Shown here: in pieces, positions 45,201 to 53,552 of the stretch
How the letters are laid out: every line of letters begins with the position of its first letter
How positions within the stretch are numbered: the first letter of the stretch is position 1
Assembly (NCBI RefSeq): GCF_000022065.1
Contig: NC_011898.1
Span: 186,001 to 250,000 of the forward strand
Origin: Ruminiclostridium cellulolyticum H10
GTDB lineage: Bacteria > Bacillota > Clostridia > Acetivibrionales > DSM-1351
Direction: 5' to 3'
Length of the DNA stretch: 64,000 nucleotides
Translations under genes and position numbers: made by a program
Notes under the pieces: generated by a model
Database searches by the model: none
Told to the model about the DNA's origin: nothing
What the model saw: the letters and a program-made list of their open reading frames with translations, nothing else

Positions 45201-45213
45201 TAGCTAAAAATAA

Positions 45214-45232
45214 ACAGATTAATGTAATCTGT
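45214..45232 (+). promoter_or_regulatory. Perfect leader hairpin before the MetRS-like gene
   Basis: ACAGATTA pairs with TAATCTGT around an ATG loop, right at the expected transcript start. No T run follows and no T-box sequence is seen. It could be the LoaP or another RNA-binding target. Confidence 0.6.
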
Positions 45233-45265
45233 CACAAATAATGGTATTAAGGAGATATCTATACT

Positions 45266-47302
45266 ATGAATAATCAGAAAGGAAAAAGTAATAGTCCAAT
45301 TGAGGAGTTTAATGTATCAGATTCAAGACCTAAGTTCCCTAAACGTGCTGTCGTAACTGCTGGTATGCCATATGGAAATAAGGAGCTCCACCTTGGACAT
45401 ATTGGTGGGGTTTTTATACATGCAGATACTTATGCTCGTTTTCTTAAAGATCGTATTGGTAAAGAAAATGTAATCTTTGTGTCGGGTACTGACTGCTATG
45501 GCTCTCCTATATTGGAATATTACCGCAAATTAGTTAGTAGTGGATCTTTTGATGGTACTATAGATGAATTTGTTACGTATAATCATAAAAAACAAAAAGA
45601 AGTACTTGATTCATATCAAATTGACATAAGTATTTTTGCTGCTTCAGCTCTGGGGCGTGCGGCCGAGATTCATGAAAAAGTTTCTTCTGATTTTATTAAT
45701 AAGCTGTACTCGAACGGACATCTTAAAAAGATTACTACATCCCAGTTCTATGATACAGAGCTTGATGTTTTTCTTAACGGCCGACAGGTTGTGGGCCAAT
45801 GTCCGATAGCAGGATGTTCATCAGAAAGGGGTTACGCTGATGAATGTTCACTGGGTCATCAGTATATGCCCGTAGATTTAATTAATCCTAAGAGTACCCT
45901 TTCTGGGAAAAAACCAGAAATGAGGGATGTTACTAATTGGTATTTTGAACTTGATGAATTTCATGATTTGCTGGCTCAATGGGTAAGTCAGCTGGAGCAG
46001 GACCCAAGTTCCAGAAAGTTTGTAATCAAGAGCATAGGGGAGTTTTTGGAGCCGCCTGCCATTTATGTAAAAAGAGACCATATTGAAGTGCTAGATTCTA
46101 TAAAGGATAAGCTCCCTGAATATGAATTGAGCGACGAAAAAAACAAGTCATCAGTACTTATGGTTTTCAAAAATCTGGAGGAGAGAGAAGCGGCCTGCCT
46201 TGTACTTGCTGAAAACGGTATTCGTTTCCGTACGGGAAAAACACTTGTACCTTTCAGATTGACAGGTAATGTCTCATGGGGAGTTCCTTCTCCTGTGCTT
46301 GAGGATATGAAGGATTTAACCATATGGGTTTGGCCTGAATCCCTTTGGGCTCCTATATCATTTACAATGACATATCTGGAGAACCAAAAAGTCGCCACCG
46401 ATACATGGAAAGACTGGTGGTGTTCTAAGGAGTCACAGGTATATCAGTTTATAGGTGAAGATAATATTTACTTCTACGGGCCTGTAGAAATGGCAATGTT
46501 TATGGGGAGCCAGGGTAAAGAGGTATCGGCTAATCCGCCGGAAGGAGACCTGCAGCTTCCGAAGCTTATTTGTAATAACCATGTATTGTTTTTAAGTAAA
46601 AAAGCCAGCAGCAGCAGCGAAATTAAGCCACCTAAAGCTGATGAATTACTTAACCACTATACATTTGAGCAATTAAGAGCTCATTTTCTAAGTCTCGGCT
46701 TAGGAATTAAAAGTGTTGGTTTCCAGCCTAAGCCTTTTAATCCTAAAGCCAATGAAAAGGACAGCGACCCTGTGCTAAAAGAGGGAAATTTGTTGTCAAA
46801 TGTATTCAACCGTGCTGTAAGATCATGTTTCTATACCACACAGAAGTATTATGATGGTAAAGTGCCGTTTGCAGAGGTAAGTAGTGAGATTCTTGAGGAA
46901 TCAAAAAAGACTATTCTTGAGTACGAACGGTTAATGTTCAAGACAGAATTCCATTTGGTTATGAGCCTCATGGACAGCTATATCAGAAATATTAATAAAT
47001 ACTGGTCAAAATATATTAAACAAGCGGAACAGGATAATGATGACGAACTCAGAACAAAGGTATTAGTTGATTCTTTTCATATGGTTAGAACCGCAACTGT
47101 TCTTATGCATCCCATTGCTCCTAGTGGAACAGAGATGATACTTGAGTATCTTAACCTTAATGAAGAATTTTGGAATTGGGATCGTATATTTGATACTATA
47201 TATGATTTTATGGAGAACCCTGAAAAGCATAAACTCAAGTTCCTTGAGCCAAGAGTTGATTTTTTTGAGAAGCATCCAAGTCAAATACAAGCTAAAAATT
47301 AG
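45266..47302 (+). CDS. Divergent methionyl-tRNA synthetase paralogue
   Basis: 678-residue class I synthetase of the MetRS kind. HIGH motif is HLGH (42-45); a zinc-knuckle-like region CPIAGC followed by CSLGH and YMPVDLINPKS matches MetRS. The KMSKS region is FLSKKASSS (442-449): it keeps Ser and Lys but loses the rest. An extra segment of about 60 residues (near 250-320) precedes the WGVPSPV region. Nine-tenths of the protein aligns with MetRS in order, but the active loop change suggests altered chemistry, a resistance paralogue or a transfer role. The chromosomal housekeeping metG is not in this window. Confidence 0.85.
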   Translation: MNNQKGKSNSPIEEFNVSDSRPKFPKRAVVTAGMPYGNKELHLGHIGGVFIHADTYARFLKDRIGKENVIFVSGTDCYGSPILEYYRKLVSSGSFDGTIDEFVTYNHKKQKEVLDSYQIDISIFAASALGRAAEIHEKVSSDFINKLYSNGHLKKITTSQFYDTELDVFLNGRQVVGQCPIAGCSSERGYADECSLGHQYMPVDLINPKSTLSGKKPEMRDVTNWYFELDEFHDLLAQWVSQLEQDPSSRKFVIKSIGEFLEPPAIYVKRDHIEVLDSIKDKLPEYELSDEKNKSSVLMVFKNLEEREAACLVLAENGIRFRTGKTLVPFRLTGNVSWGVPSPVLEDMKDLTIWVWPESLWAPISFTMTYLENQKVATDTWKDWWCSKESQVYQFIGEDNIYFYGPVEMAMFMGSQGKEVSANPPEGDLQLPKLICNNHVLFLSKKASSSSEIKPPKADELLNHYTFEQLRAHFLSLGLGIKSVGFQPKPFNPKANEKDSDPVLKEGNLLSNVFNRAVRSCFYTTQKYYDGKVPFAEVSSEILEESKKTILEYERLMFKTEFHLVMSLMDSYIRNINKYWSKYIKQAEQDNDDELRTKVLVDSFHMVRTATVLMHPIAPSGTEMILEYLNLNEEFWNWDRIFDTIYDFMENPEKHKLKFLEPRVDFFEKHPSQIQAKN

Positions 47303-47377
47303 CTAAACGTATAAATTTCTTGGAAACCTGCCAAAATAGATTTGAAATGTAATATATCTTTTGGAGGGAAGAAGCTA

Positions 47378-47488
47378 ATGTCAAAAAAACAACAGCCCGA
47401 TCAAAGGAAAGCAAGAGTTAAGACAAGTGCCGGACAGGTTCCTAATCCCGGACAAAAGGCGAATACTGAAGTTAATTATCCAAAGTAA
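47378..47488 (+). CDS. 36-residue basic peptide
   Basis: Short gene with GGAGGG 9 nt before the ATG and its own stop codon. The peptide begins MSKKQQPDQRKARVK and ends ANTEVNYPK; it is basic and has no signal. It lies 75 nt after the MetRS-like gene and before the reconstructed terminator, so it is part of the same transcript. No family recognised. Good ribosome site and clean length favour a real gene. Confidence 0.6.
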   Translation: MSKKQQPDQRKARVKTSAGQVPNPGQKANTEVNYPK

Positions 47489-47566
47489 GCTTATCTAAAA
47501 AAGCAAAACCATGTACCGACCCCCAAAAGTTAGACCATAATCTAACGATTGGAGGTCGGTATTTTT

Positions 47567-48145
47567 ATGGCTAAATATTCTTTTGAATTTAAGAAACAAA
47601 TTGTAAAAGCCTATCTAAATGGAGAAGGAGGATACGAGTATCTTGCAAAGCAGTATGATATCCCCTCGTTTAACAACATTAAGAAATGGGTCCTTAATTA
47701 TAATGCTTTTGGCGACGAAGGTTTGGTGCGTTCTCGCAAACAAAAAAAATACTCTTTCGAATATAAACTTCATGTTGTAGAATTATATTTAACAAGTGAG
47801 GTTTCATATCAAGAGTTAGCTATTCAAGAAGGAATTCGTAATCCTGCACTGATTGTTAAGTGGGTGAACGATTTTCGGATTGCTGGTCCGGATGCTTTGA
47901 GACCTAAGAAGAAAGGTCGGAAGAAACCATTGAGCCTAAAAAGAAAAGTAACAGATACCAATGCAACTGAATCAATTATTGTTGATACTAGTGCTGAATA
48001 TGTTAAACAGCTTGAAGATGAACTTTTAAAGTTACGTATAGAGAATGCCTATTTAAAAGAACTGAGGAGGCTGCGTTTAGAGGAGGAAACTCTTCTGAAA
48101 AAGCAGCGAGAATCGTCTACAGCCTCCGAGGAGATTTCAAACTAA
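47567..48145 (+). CDS. IS3-family transposase OrfA
   Basis: 192 residues with two HTH segments (KKQIVKAYLNGEGGYEYLAKQYDI and VELYLTSEVSYQELAIQEGI, each ending NxIKKWV or NPALIVKWV) and a C-terminal leucine-rich coil (EDELLKLRIENAYLKELRRLRL). ATG 47567 has GGAGG about 11 nt upstream; the reading from 47549 starts on the ribosome site. Confidence 0.93.
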   Translation: MAKYSFEFKKQIVKAYLNGEGGYEYLAKQYDIPSFNNIKKWVLNYNAFGDEGLVRSRKQKKYSFEYKLHVVELYLTSEVSYQELAIQEGIRNPALIVKWVNDFRIAGPDALRPKKKGRKKPLSLKRKVTDTNATESIIVDTSAEYVKQLEDELLKLRIENAYLKELRRLRLEEETLLKKQRESSTASEEISN

Positions 48146-48186
48146 AAGACATTCTCGCAGTAGTAGGCTTTCCTAAAGCAACATAT

Positions 48187-48987
48187 ATGTATTGGCAGAA
48201 AAGATTTGATAGAGAGAATCCAGACAAAGAACTGGAAGATAAGATATTGGAGATTCATGAGAATAATAAGAATTATGGATATCGTCGTATGTATGGTGAA
48301 CTCAGGAATCAAGAATTTATAGTAAACAAGAAGAAAGTACAGCGAATTATGCAAAAGCTTAGTCTTCAAGTTACTTCTTTTACCAGAAAAAGTCGCAAGT
48401 ACAGTTCTTATAAGGGAAAAGTTGGAACAGTTGCACCTAACAGAATCCGTAGACGTTTCAATACTCATATTCCACACCAGAAGATTACAACTGATACAAC
48501 AGAGTTTAAATACTACGAAGTTGATTCCAAGGGACATATGACAATGCATAAGCTTTACCTGGATCCTTTTATGGATATGTACAATAGTGAAATAGTAAGT
48601 TTCGGTATTGATAAACATCCATCTGCAGTAAATATTATGAGTGCACTTAATAAAGCTATTGAAATCACATCTGATTGTCCTTATAGAAGAACATTCCATT
48701 CAGATCAAGGTTGGGCTTATCAGATGAAAGTATACTCACATCGTCTCAAAGAAGAACGGATTTTTCAAAGTATGTCTAGAAAAGGTAACTGCCATGATAA
48801 TTCAGTAATGGAAAACTTCTTTGGTCTGCTAAAACAAGAGATATACTATGGAGTTGTGTACTACAGCTACGAGGACTTAAAAAATGCAATAGAACGATAC
48901 ATAAAGTATTATAACGAGCAAAGAATTAAAGAGAAACTAGGATGGCTGAGTCCTGCTCAATACAGACTTAGGCTCTTGGCTGCATAA
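48187..48987 (+). CDS. IS3-family transposase OrfB (DDE integrase)
   Basis: 266 residues from its first ATG; its frame stays open upstream to about 48103, where GAAAAAG in orfA suggests a -1 frameshift making an OrfAB fusion. DDE residues are visible: D in TTDTTEFKYY, D in HSDQGWAY, and E in NSVMENFFG, followed by the usual QEIYYG. It looks intact, so the element may be active. Confidence 0.95.
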   Translation: MYWQKRFDRENPDKELEDKILEIHENNKNYGYRRMYGELRNQEFIVNKKKVQRIMQKLSLQVTSFTRKSRKYSSYKGKVGTVAPNRIRRRFNTHIPHQKITTDTTEFKYYEVDSKGHMTMHKLYLDPFMDMYNSEIVSFGIDKHPSAVNIMSALNKAIEITSDCPYRRTFHSDQGWAYQMKVYSHRLKEERIFQSMSRKGNCHDNSVMENFFGLLKQEIYYGVVYYSYEDLKNAIERYIKYYNEQRIKEKLGWLSPAQYRLRLLAA

Positions 48988-49050
48988 AAAATGCGTAACA
49001 AATATCAAAATCTGTTACGCAATAAAGTCTAACTTTTTGGGGTCACATCA

Positions 49051-49077
49051 CCAGCCAATGGCTGGTTTTGCTTTTTT
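49051..49077 (+). terminator. Remnant of the terminator split by the IS3 element
   Basis: CCAGCC with GGCTGG and a T-rich tail remain. Joining the left part (47497-47511) to the right part recreates an 18-bp perfect stem, AAAAAAGCAAAACCAGCC with its complement, loop AAT. Confidence 0.8.
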
Positions 49078-49208
49078 AGTTTGTGCATCCAGCAAACCTG
49101 CATACGCATAAGGAATAACTAAATCCCATATTTCACCAAATACATTTAAAATTTAAAATCAAAATTGAGACATAAAAAAGTTTATTTTAAAGAATACTGT
49201 AAATAAGC

Positions 49209-49236
49209 TTGATAATCGAATAAAATGTGATACAAT
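49209..49236 (+). promoter_or_regulatory. Sigma-A promoter of the purine permease
   Basis: TTGATA (49209-49214), 16-nt spacer, TACAAT (49231-49236). No purine-riboswitch core is recognised in the leader that follows. Confidence 0.7.
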
Positions 49237-49272
49237 ATTCCTGTATTTTTGACAATATTACTCAAAATCCGC

Positions 49273-49315
49273 CATAAATCTACCTTATTTTTCAAACTAA
49301 GGTAATAAGTTTATG
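49273..49315 (+). promoter_or_regulatory. Leader stem-loop before the purine permease
   Basis: Inner stem TACCTTA (49281-49287) with TAAGGTA (49298-49304), outer stem CATAAA (49273-49278) with TTTATG (49310-49315). It lies shortly before the AGGAGG of the permease. It is not a known riboswitch as far as I can tell. Confidence 0.5.
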
Positions 49316-49340
49316 ACGACATGATTCAGGAGGGAAACTA

Positions 49341-50771
49341 ATGAGTTTTTTTGAAAGGCAATTCAAACTAAAGGAAAGTGGGACAAACGTTGCAACTGAA
49401 GCAATCGCAGGATTCACTACCTTTTTTACAATGGCCTATGTCATTTTTGTAAATCCTGCTATTTTAGGACAGACAGGTATTCCTAAGGGCGGAGTTTATG
49501 TTGCAACAATACTTGCAGCAGTTGTAGGAACTCTTATTATGGGGCTATTCGCCAATGTTCCATATGCACAGGCTCCGGGTATGGGATTAAACGCTTTTTT
49601 TACATTTACCGTTGTATTCGGATTGGGATACACTTGGCAGCAGGCCTTGGCGATGGTGTTTATCTGCGGTGTGATAAATATAATTATTACGGTAACTAAG
49701 ATAAGAAAAATGATTATCAAAGCGATACCTGAATCGCTTCAGTTAGCCATAGGCGGCGGTATAGGACTATTTATAGCCTATATTGGTTTTAAAAGTGCAG
49801 GATTTTTAAAATTTACATCTGAAGGAAAGGCTTATGCTCCGCTTAAAATCCTGGGAGATGACCCCACATCTGCTACGGTGGTAGCTGAGGGAGCAAATGT
49901 AGTTCCGGCTTTTGTAAATTTCACTAGCCCGGTTGCCCAGGTGGCACTAATAGGTCTTGTAATAACAGCTGTTTTAATGATACTCAAAGTAAAAGGTGCC
50001 ATACTTGTCGGAATACTCGCATCTACAGTAATAGGTATTCCGTTAAATGTAACTGACATTTCAATGTCTTCTTCATACAAGATAGCTGATGTTGCTCAGA
50101 CAGCATTTAAGATGGACTTTGTTGGTTTATTCAGTGATCCGGGGAAATTGGCTCTTGTTTTGGTAACAATTCTTGCATTCAGCTTATCGGACACCTTTGA
50201 TACAATAGGAACTTTTATCGGAACAGGCCGTAAGAGCGGTATATTCGATGATAAGGATGAAGCAGAGCTGTTTGCCGGAAAAGGCTTTAAGTCTAAAATG
50301 GATAAGGCACTATTTGCAGATGCTACTGCAACATCCATTGGTGCATTATTCGGTACGTCAAATACCACAACCTATGTTGAGAGTGCAGCCGGTATAGGTG
50401 CGGGAGGAAGAACTGGTCTTACATCGGTATTTACCGCCCTACTGTTTGCTTTGTGTCTGCTGTTTGCACCTATTGCGGGAGTAATTCCGGCAGCTGCCAC
50501 AGCACCGGCATTAATTATTGTTGGTGTGCTGATGATGGGAAGCTTTGCAAAGATAAAATGGGATGACTTTGAAGAGGCACTACCTGCATTTTTTACAGCA
50601 GCATTAATGCCTTTTGCATATAGTATTACAAGTGGTATTGCTTCAGGATTTATAATGTATATTATTGTAAAGGTTTTCAGAGGAAAGGCAAAGGCTGTGC
50701 ATCCTGTCATGTACATTGTAACAGGGCTCTTTTTACTGAATTTCTTATTATCTGCATTGCTTAAACTTTAA
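49341..50771 (+). CDS. NCS2-family purine permease (AzgA-like)
   Basis: 476 residues with about twelve membrane helices. Signatures: FTTFFTMAYVIFVNPAIL, GLFANVPYAQAPGMGLNAFF, ESLQLAIGGGIGLFIAYIGF and DATATSIGALFGTSNTTTYVESAAGIGAGGRTG. This matches the hypoxanthine/guanine/adenine AzgA/PbuG branch, not xanthine/uracil proteins. Uptake of free purines is proton-driven. AGGAGG lies 8 nt before the ATG. Confidence 0.95.
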   Translation: MSFFERQFKLKESGTNVATEAIAGFTTFFTMAYVIFVNPAILGQTGIPKGGVYVATILAAVVGTLIMGLFANVPYAQAPGMGLNAFFTFTVVFGLGYTWQQALAMVFICGVINIIITVTKIRKMIIKAIPESLQLAIGGGIGLFIAYIGFKSAGFLKFTSEGKAYAPLKILGDDPTSATVVAEGANVVPAFVNFTSPVAQVALIGLVITAVLMILKVKGAILVGILASTVIGIPLNVTDISMSSSYKIADVAQTAFKMDFVGLFSDPGKLALVLVTILAFSLSDTFDTIGTFIGTGRKSGIFDDKDEAELFAGKGFKSKMDKALFADATATSIGALFGTSNTTTYVESAAGIGAGGRTGLTSVFTALLFALCLLFAPIAGVIPAAATAPALIIVGVLMMGSFAKIKWDDFEEALPAFFTAALMPFAYSITSGIASGFIMYIIVKVFRGKAKAVHPVMYIVTGLFLLNFLLSALLKL

Positions 50772-50791
50772 AATACTATTCCCCCACTATA

Positions 50792-50850
50792 ACTCCCTTT
50801 GTAATGAATAGCCGTATTATAAGGCTGTTTATGAAAGGGAGTGTTTTTTT
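50792..50850 (+). terminator. Rho-independent terminator of the purine permease
   Basis: ACTCCCTTT (50792-50800) pairs with AAAGGGAGT (50834-50842), with an inner AGCC/GGCT stem, then a T run. Confidence 0.85.
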
Positions 50851-50948
50851 GTTTTTTAGGGAATGTTTAATATTTGACGCAGAAAAGACATTAATATAAA
50901 ATGATAAAAGTAAAGTACATGTATGAAAATGGAAAGGAAACTTAATAT

Positions 50949-51908
50949 ATGCCTTTAATTGACATGCCATTGGCAGAATTAAAAAAATATAATGGGATTA
51001 ACCCGTGTCCTGCGGATTTCAATGAATATTGGGATAAATCAAAAGAAGAAATGGAATCAACTGAATCAAATGTTGAGCTAATACCCTCTGATTTTCAGGT
51101 ACCCTTTGCTGAATGCTTCGACCTATATTTTACGGGAGTAAGAGGTGCCAGAATACACGCTAAATATCTACGTCCAAAGGGAATGAATGAACCTCATCCT
51201 GCTGTACTCCAATTCCATGGTTATACAAGTAACAGCGGTGACTGGAATGACAAACTGAATTTCGTTGCCATGGGGTACTCCGTTGCAGCACTCGATGCCC
51301 GCGGTCAAGGGGGTTATTCCCAAGATTTGGGAAGCGTAAAGGGTGATACTGTCCACGGTCATATAATGAGGGGGTTGGATGATAAGCCAGAAAATATGCT
51401 GTTCAGACACATTTTTCTAGATACTGCTCAACTGGCTAAAATCGTAATGGCAATGCCTGAGATTGACGAGAGCAGGGTAGGTGCTATGGGATTTTCACAG
51501 GGGGGAGCTTTGACTCTTGCTTGTGCAGCTTTGGAGCCCCGAATCAAGAAGCTTGCACCGGTCTATCCTTTTCTATGTGACTACAAAAGAGTTTGGGAGA
51601 TGGATCTGGCAAAGGATGCATACAATGATATAAGGGATTACTTCAGATTATTTGACCCCCTTCACGAAAGGGAAGACGAAGTTTTCGAAAAGCTGGGGTA
51701 TATAGATTTGCAGTATCTTGTCAAACATATAAAAGGGGAGGTTCTGATGGGTGTGGGATTGATGGATAATATATGCCCGCCTTCAACCCAGTTCTCCGCT
51801 TATAATAAAATAGCTTCTAAAAAACAAATGCTGATTTATCCTGACTATGGGCATGAAAATATCCCAACAATTATGGATAAAATCTATCAGTTTATGATGG
51901 GCCTGTAA
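50949..51908 (+). CDS. Acetyl xylan esterase / cephalosporin-C deacetylase family (CE7)
   Basis: 319-residue alpha/beta-hydrolase. Typical CE7 features: HGYTSNSGDW (oxyanion loop), LDARGQGGYSQD, catalytic S183 in GFSQGG, then a C-terminal Asp (MGVGLMDNICPP) and His (PDYGHENIP). No signal peptide, so it removes acetyl groups from imported xylo-oligosaccharides in the cytoplasm. AAAGGAAA about 10 nt before the ATG. The carbohydrate role is supported by the sugar locus 6 kb away. Confidence 0.95.
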   Translation: MPLIDMPLAELKKYNGINPCPADFNEYWDKSKEEMESTESNVELIPSDFQVPFAECFDLYFTGVRGARIHAKYLRPKGMNEPHPAVLQFHGYTSNSGDWNDKLNFVAMGYSVAALDARGQGGYSQDLGSVKGDTVHGHIMRGLDDKPENMLFRHIFLDTAQLAKIVMAMPEIDESRVGAMGFSQGGALTLACAALEPRIKKLAPVYPFLCDYKRVWEMDLAKDAYNDIRDYFRLFDPLHEREDEVFEKLGYIDLQYLVKHIKGEVLMGVGLMDNICPPSTQFSAYNKIASKKQMLIYPDYGHENIPTIMDKIYQFMMGL

Positions 51909-51912
51909 AACA

Positions 51913-51966
51913 AAAGCTCCCGGCTGGTTAATGTAACCGAAATAATATCAGCCGGAAGCCTTTTAA
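51913..51966. terminator. Bidirectional terminator
   Basis: CCGGCTG with CAGCCGG plus flanking AAAGCT/AGCCTTTT pairs, and an inner GGTTA/TAACC stem. It lies between the convergent esterase and ATPase genes. Confidence 0.8.
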
Positions 51967-51977
51967 AATAATATATT

Positions 51978-53078
51978 TTATACCATACTAAAAAAATAAT
52001 CGTCTATTTTAAGTCTTATATCCTGATGTATTTTATCTACTATGTCATAGTCTATTGCATCTATATATATGTTTTCAAGGTCATCATTAAAATCCTTAGC
52101 TTTTGAAAGATATTGTATACCTTCACGAATTATCCCCTTGTAGCGGGAGATAATATCCTCTAGTTGGGTCTTGAACTCCTCATCAGTACCCGGTTTTATA
52201 GCGTAGGAGTATACATCTATAATTCTATCGGTATCCTTAGAAGGAAAATACTCGTGGGGAGCGGTGCTGTCAAATACAGCTACTGACAGTTCCCTTATAA
52301 TAACCATGTCAAGACTGTCAGGATCAAAGCCGCAATGGTATATTTCTACATCGAATCCCTTGTCCTGTGCGGACTGGGCTATCTTTTTCAGCATTGTGGA
52401 TTTTCCCGAGCCGGGCCTGCCTTTAATGAAATACCTATTTGACATATCAGAGGTAAGGTCCATAACGAAATCAACTGATCCTTTAGGAGTGGCACCTCCG
52501 AAGAATCTGTTCTTGACATTAGCCTGATTATTTTTAACATTATTACCTATTATTGTATTAATAGTCTCTTGGGTAAGTTCATTTATTTTGCTAAAGTTAA
52601 TATTTGAAATGTATATCTTTTCCCATTCGTCATGAATTTTGAGTGCTTGTGAGAAAAGATTATAGGTATTTTTGTAACAGGAAGATATCTGTTTACTAAT
52701 AGCAAGAATCTCGTCTTTTTGAGGAATAAGCTTTTTGCTGTTCCACGCAGTTCCGAGGTTTATGTACTCTTCAATTGCTCCTGGAGCTCTGGGCTCAACG
52801 ACGTGAGGAAAGGTCCCGTCTACAACGCCTATTCCCAGAGAAGGAAAAATAATACCATCTACAGAGCTATTGTCACATGGGGAATGGATGTACTCCACGT
52901 CGAAACCTCTGTTGTACCATTCCTTGCCAAGCCTTTTCATAAGGGTAGATTTGCCGGTAGCAGGACCTCCTTTCAGAATAAAAAGTCTGTCCAGAAAATT
53001 GATGTTGTCATCCAAATAGTTTACAAACCCCTTTGCCGAGTTTGCACAGGCATAATAATTAATAATTTTTGCACACAA
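51978..53078 (-). CDS. Duplicated P-loop ATPase (PRK06851-like)
   Basis: 366 residues made of two similar ATPase halves, each with a Walker A: GGPATGKST near 42 and GRPGSGKST near 235. Both are followed by a long insertion and a Walker B-like acidic stretch. The first half has GFDVEYIHSPCD and the second GFDVEIYHCGFD, supporting an internal duplication. Function unknown; relatives are found in spore formers. I start at the TTG at 53078, which has AAAGGTGGAG 5 nt upstream; TTG 53096 is an alternative. It is transcribed alone. Confidence 0.82.
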   Translation of the reverse strand: MCAKIINYYACANSAKGFVNYLDDNINFLDRLFILKGGPATGKSTLMKRLGKEWYNRGFDVEYIHSPCDNSSVDGIIFPSLGIGVVDGTFPHVVEPRAPGAIEEYINLGTAWNSKKLIPQKDEILAISKQISSCYKNTYNLFSQALKIHDEWEKIYISNINFSKINELTQETINTIIGNNVKNNQANVKNRFFGGATPKGSVDFVMDLTSDMSNRYFIKGRPGSGKSTMLKKIAQSAQDKGFDVEIYHCGFDPDSLDMVIIRELSVAVFDSTAPHEYFPSKDTDRIIDVYSYAIKPGTDEEFKTQLEDIISRYKGIIREGIQYLSKAKDFNDDLENIYIDAIDYDIVDKIHQDIRLKIDDYFFSMV

Positions 53079-53404
53079 AAAGACTCCACCTTTCAATATC
53101 TTGGGTATTATATTTCAGAATATGCAGATAATAGTAATATTGCTAAACCTATTAACTAAAAATAACCACTTTAGCCAAGTGTGTCATGCATCATCAATAA
53201 TAAGAACATTTCGTTTTAGAATTAATAAAAATACATTGTATGTAATTGAAAACATACAGTATTTGGACGAAAGGCCTTGATTTGACTGGTGTACACTAAG
53301 AAAAAACTTTAAAAATTGATATGTATTAATATAAACACATGAATAATTTAATTTTAAAAGTTGCATAATTGATTAAAAAATTAAAAAAATGACAAAAACA
53401 TATG

Positions 53405-53433
53405 TTGAAATTTATAGTACTGTATGATAAGAT
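53405..53433 (+). promoter_or_regulatory. Possible promoter of pckG in a 456-bp A+T-rich gap
   Basis: TTGAAA (53405-53410), 17-nt spacer, TAAGAT (53428-53433). The rest of 53097-53552 is A+T-rich with no supportable gene, and a long leader (about 115 nt) precedes pckG. Confidence 0.45.
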
Positions 53434-53552
53434 TGTTAGTGAAAAAATTATCAAAATAGTTAGCTTGCCTGGAATACTGAATAGTACCGTGTTAATCACA
53501 AATACTACTCATTGATAGCAGTATATTTTTATAAATTGAAGGGAGAATTATA

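Larger units (their letters stand above)
47512..49050 (+). mobile_element. IS3-family insertion sequence, complete, 1,539 bp
   Basis: Ends begin TG and finish CA. Imperfect 24-bp terminal inverted repeats (19 of 24 matching): TGTACCGACCCCCAAAAGTTAG on the left, complement of CTAACTTTTTGGGGTCACATCA on the right. A 3-bp target duplication CCA (47509-47511 and 49051-49053). It contains orfA and orfB joined by a likely -1 frameshift. Its target was the left arm of a transcription terminator. Confidence 0.9.

Noticed and set aside
45061-45265. T-box or tRNA-dependent leader before the MetRS-like gene
   Set aside because: No conserved T-box sequence or specifier stem; only a short hairpin.
49080-49340. 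Purine riboswitch before the AzgA-like permease
   Set aside because: The conserved aptamer loops are absent; the leader only shows a simple two-stem hairpin.
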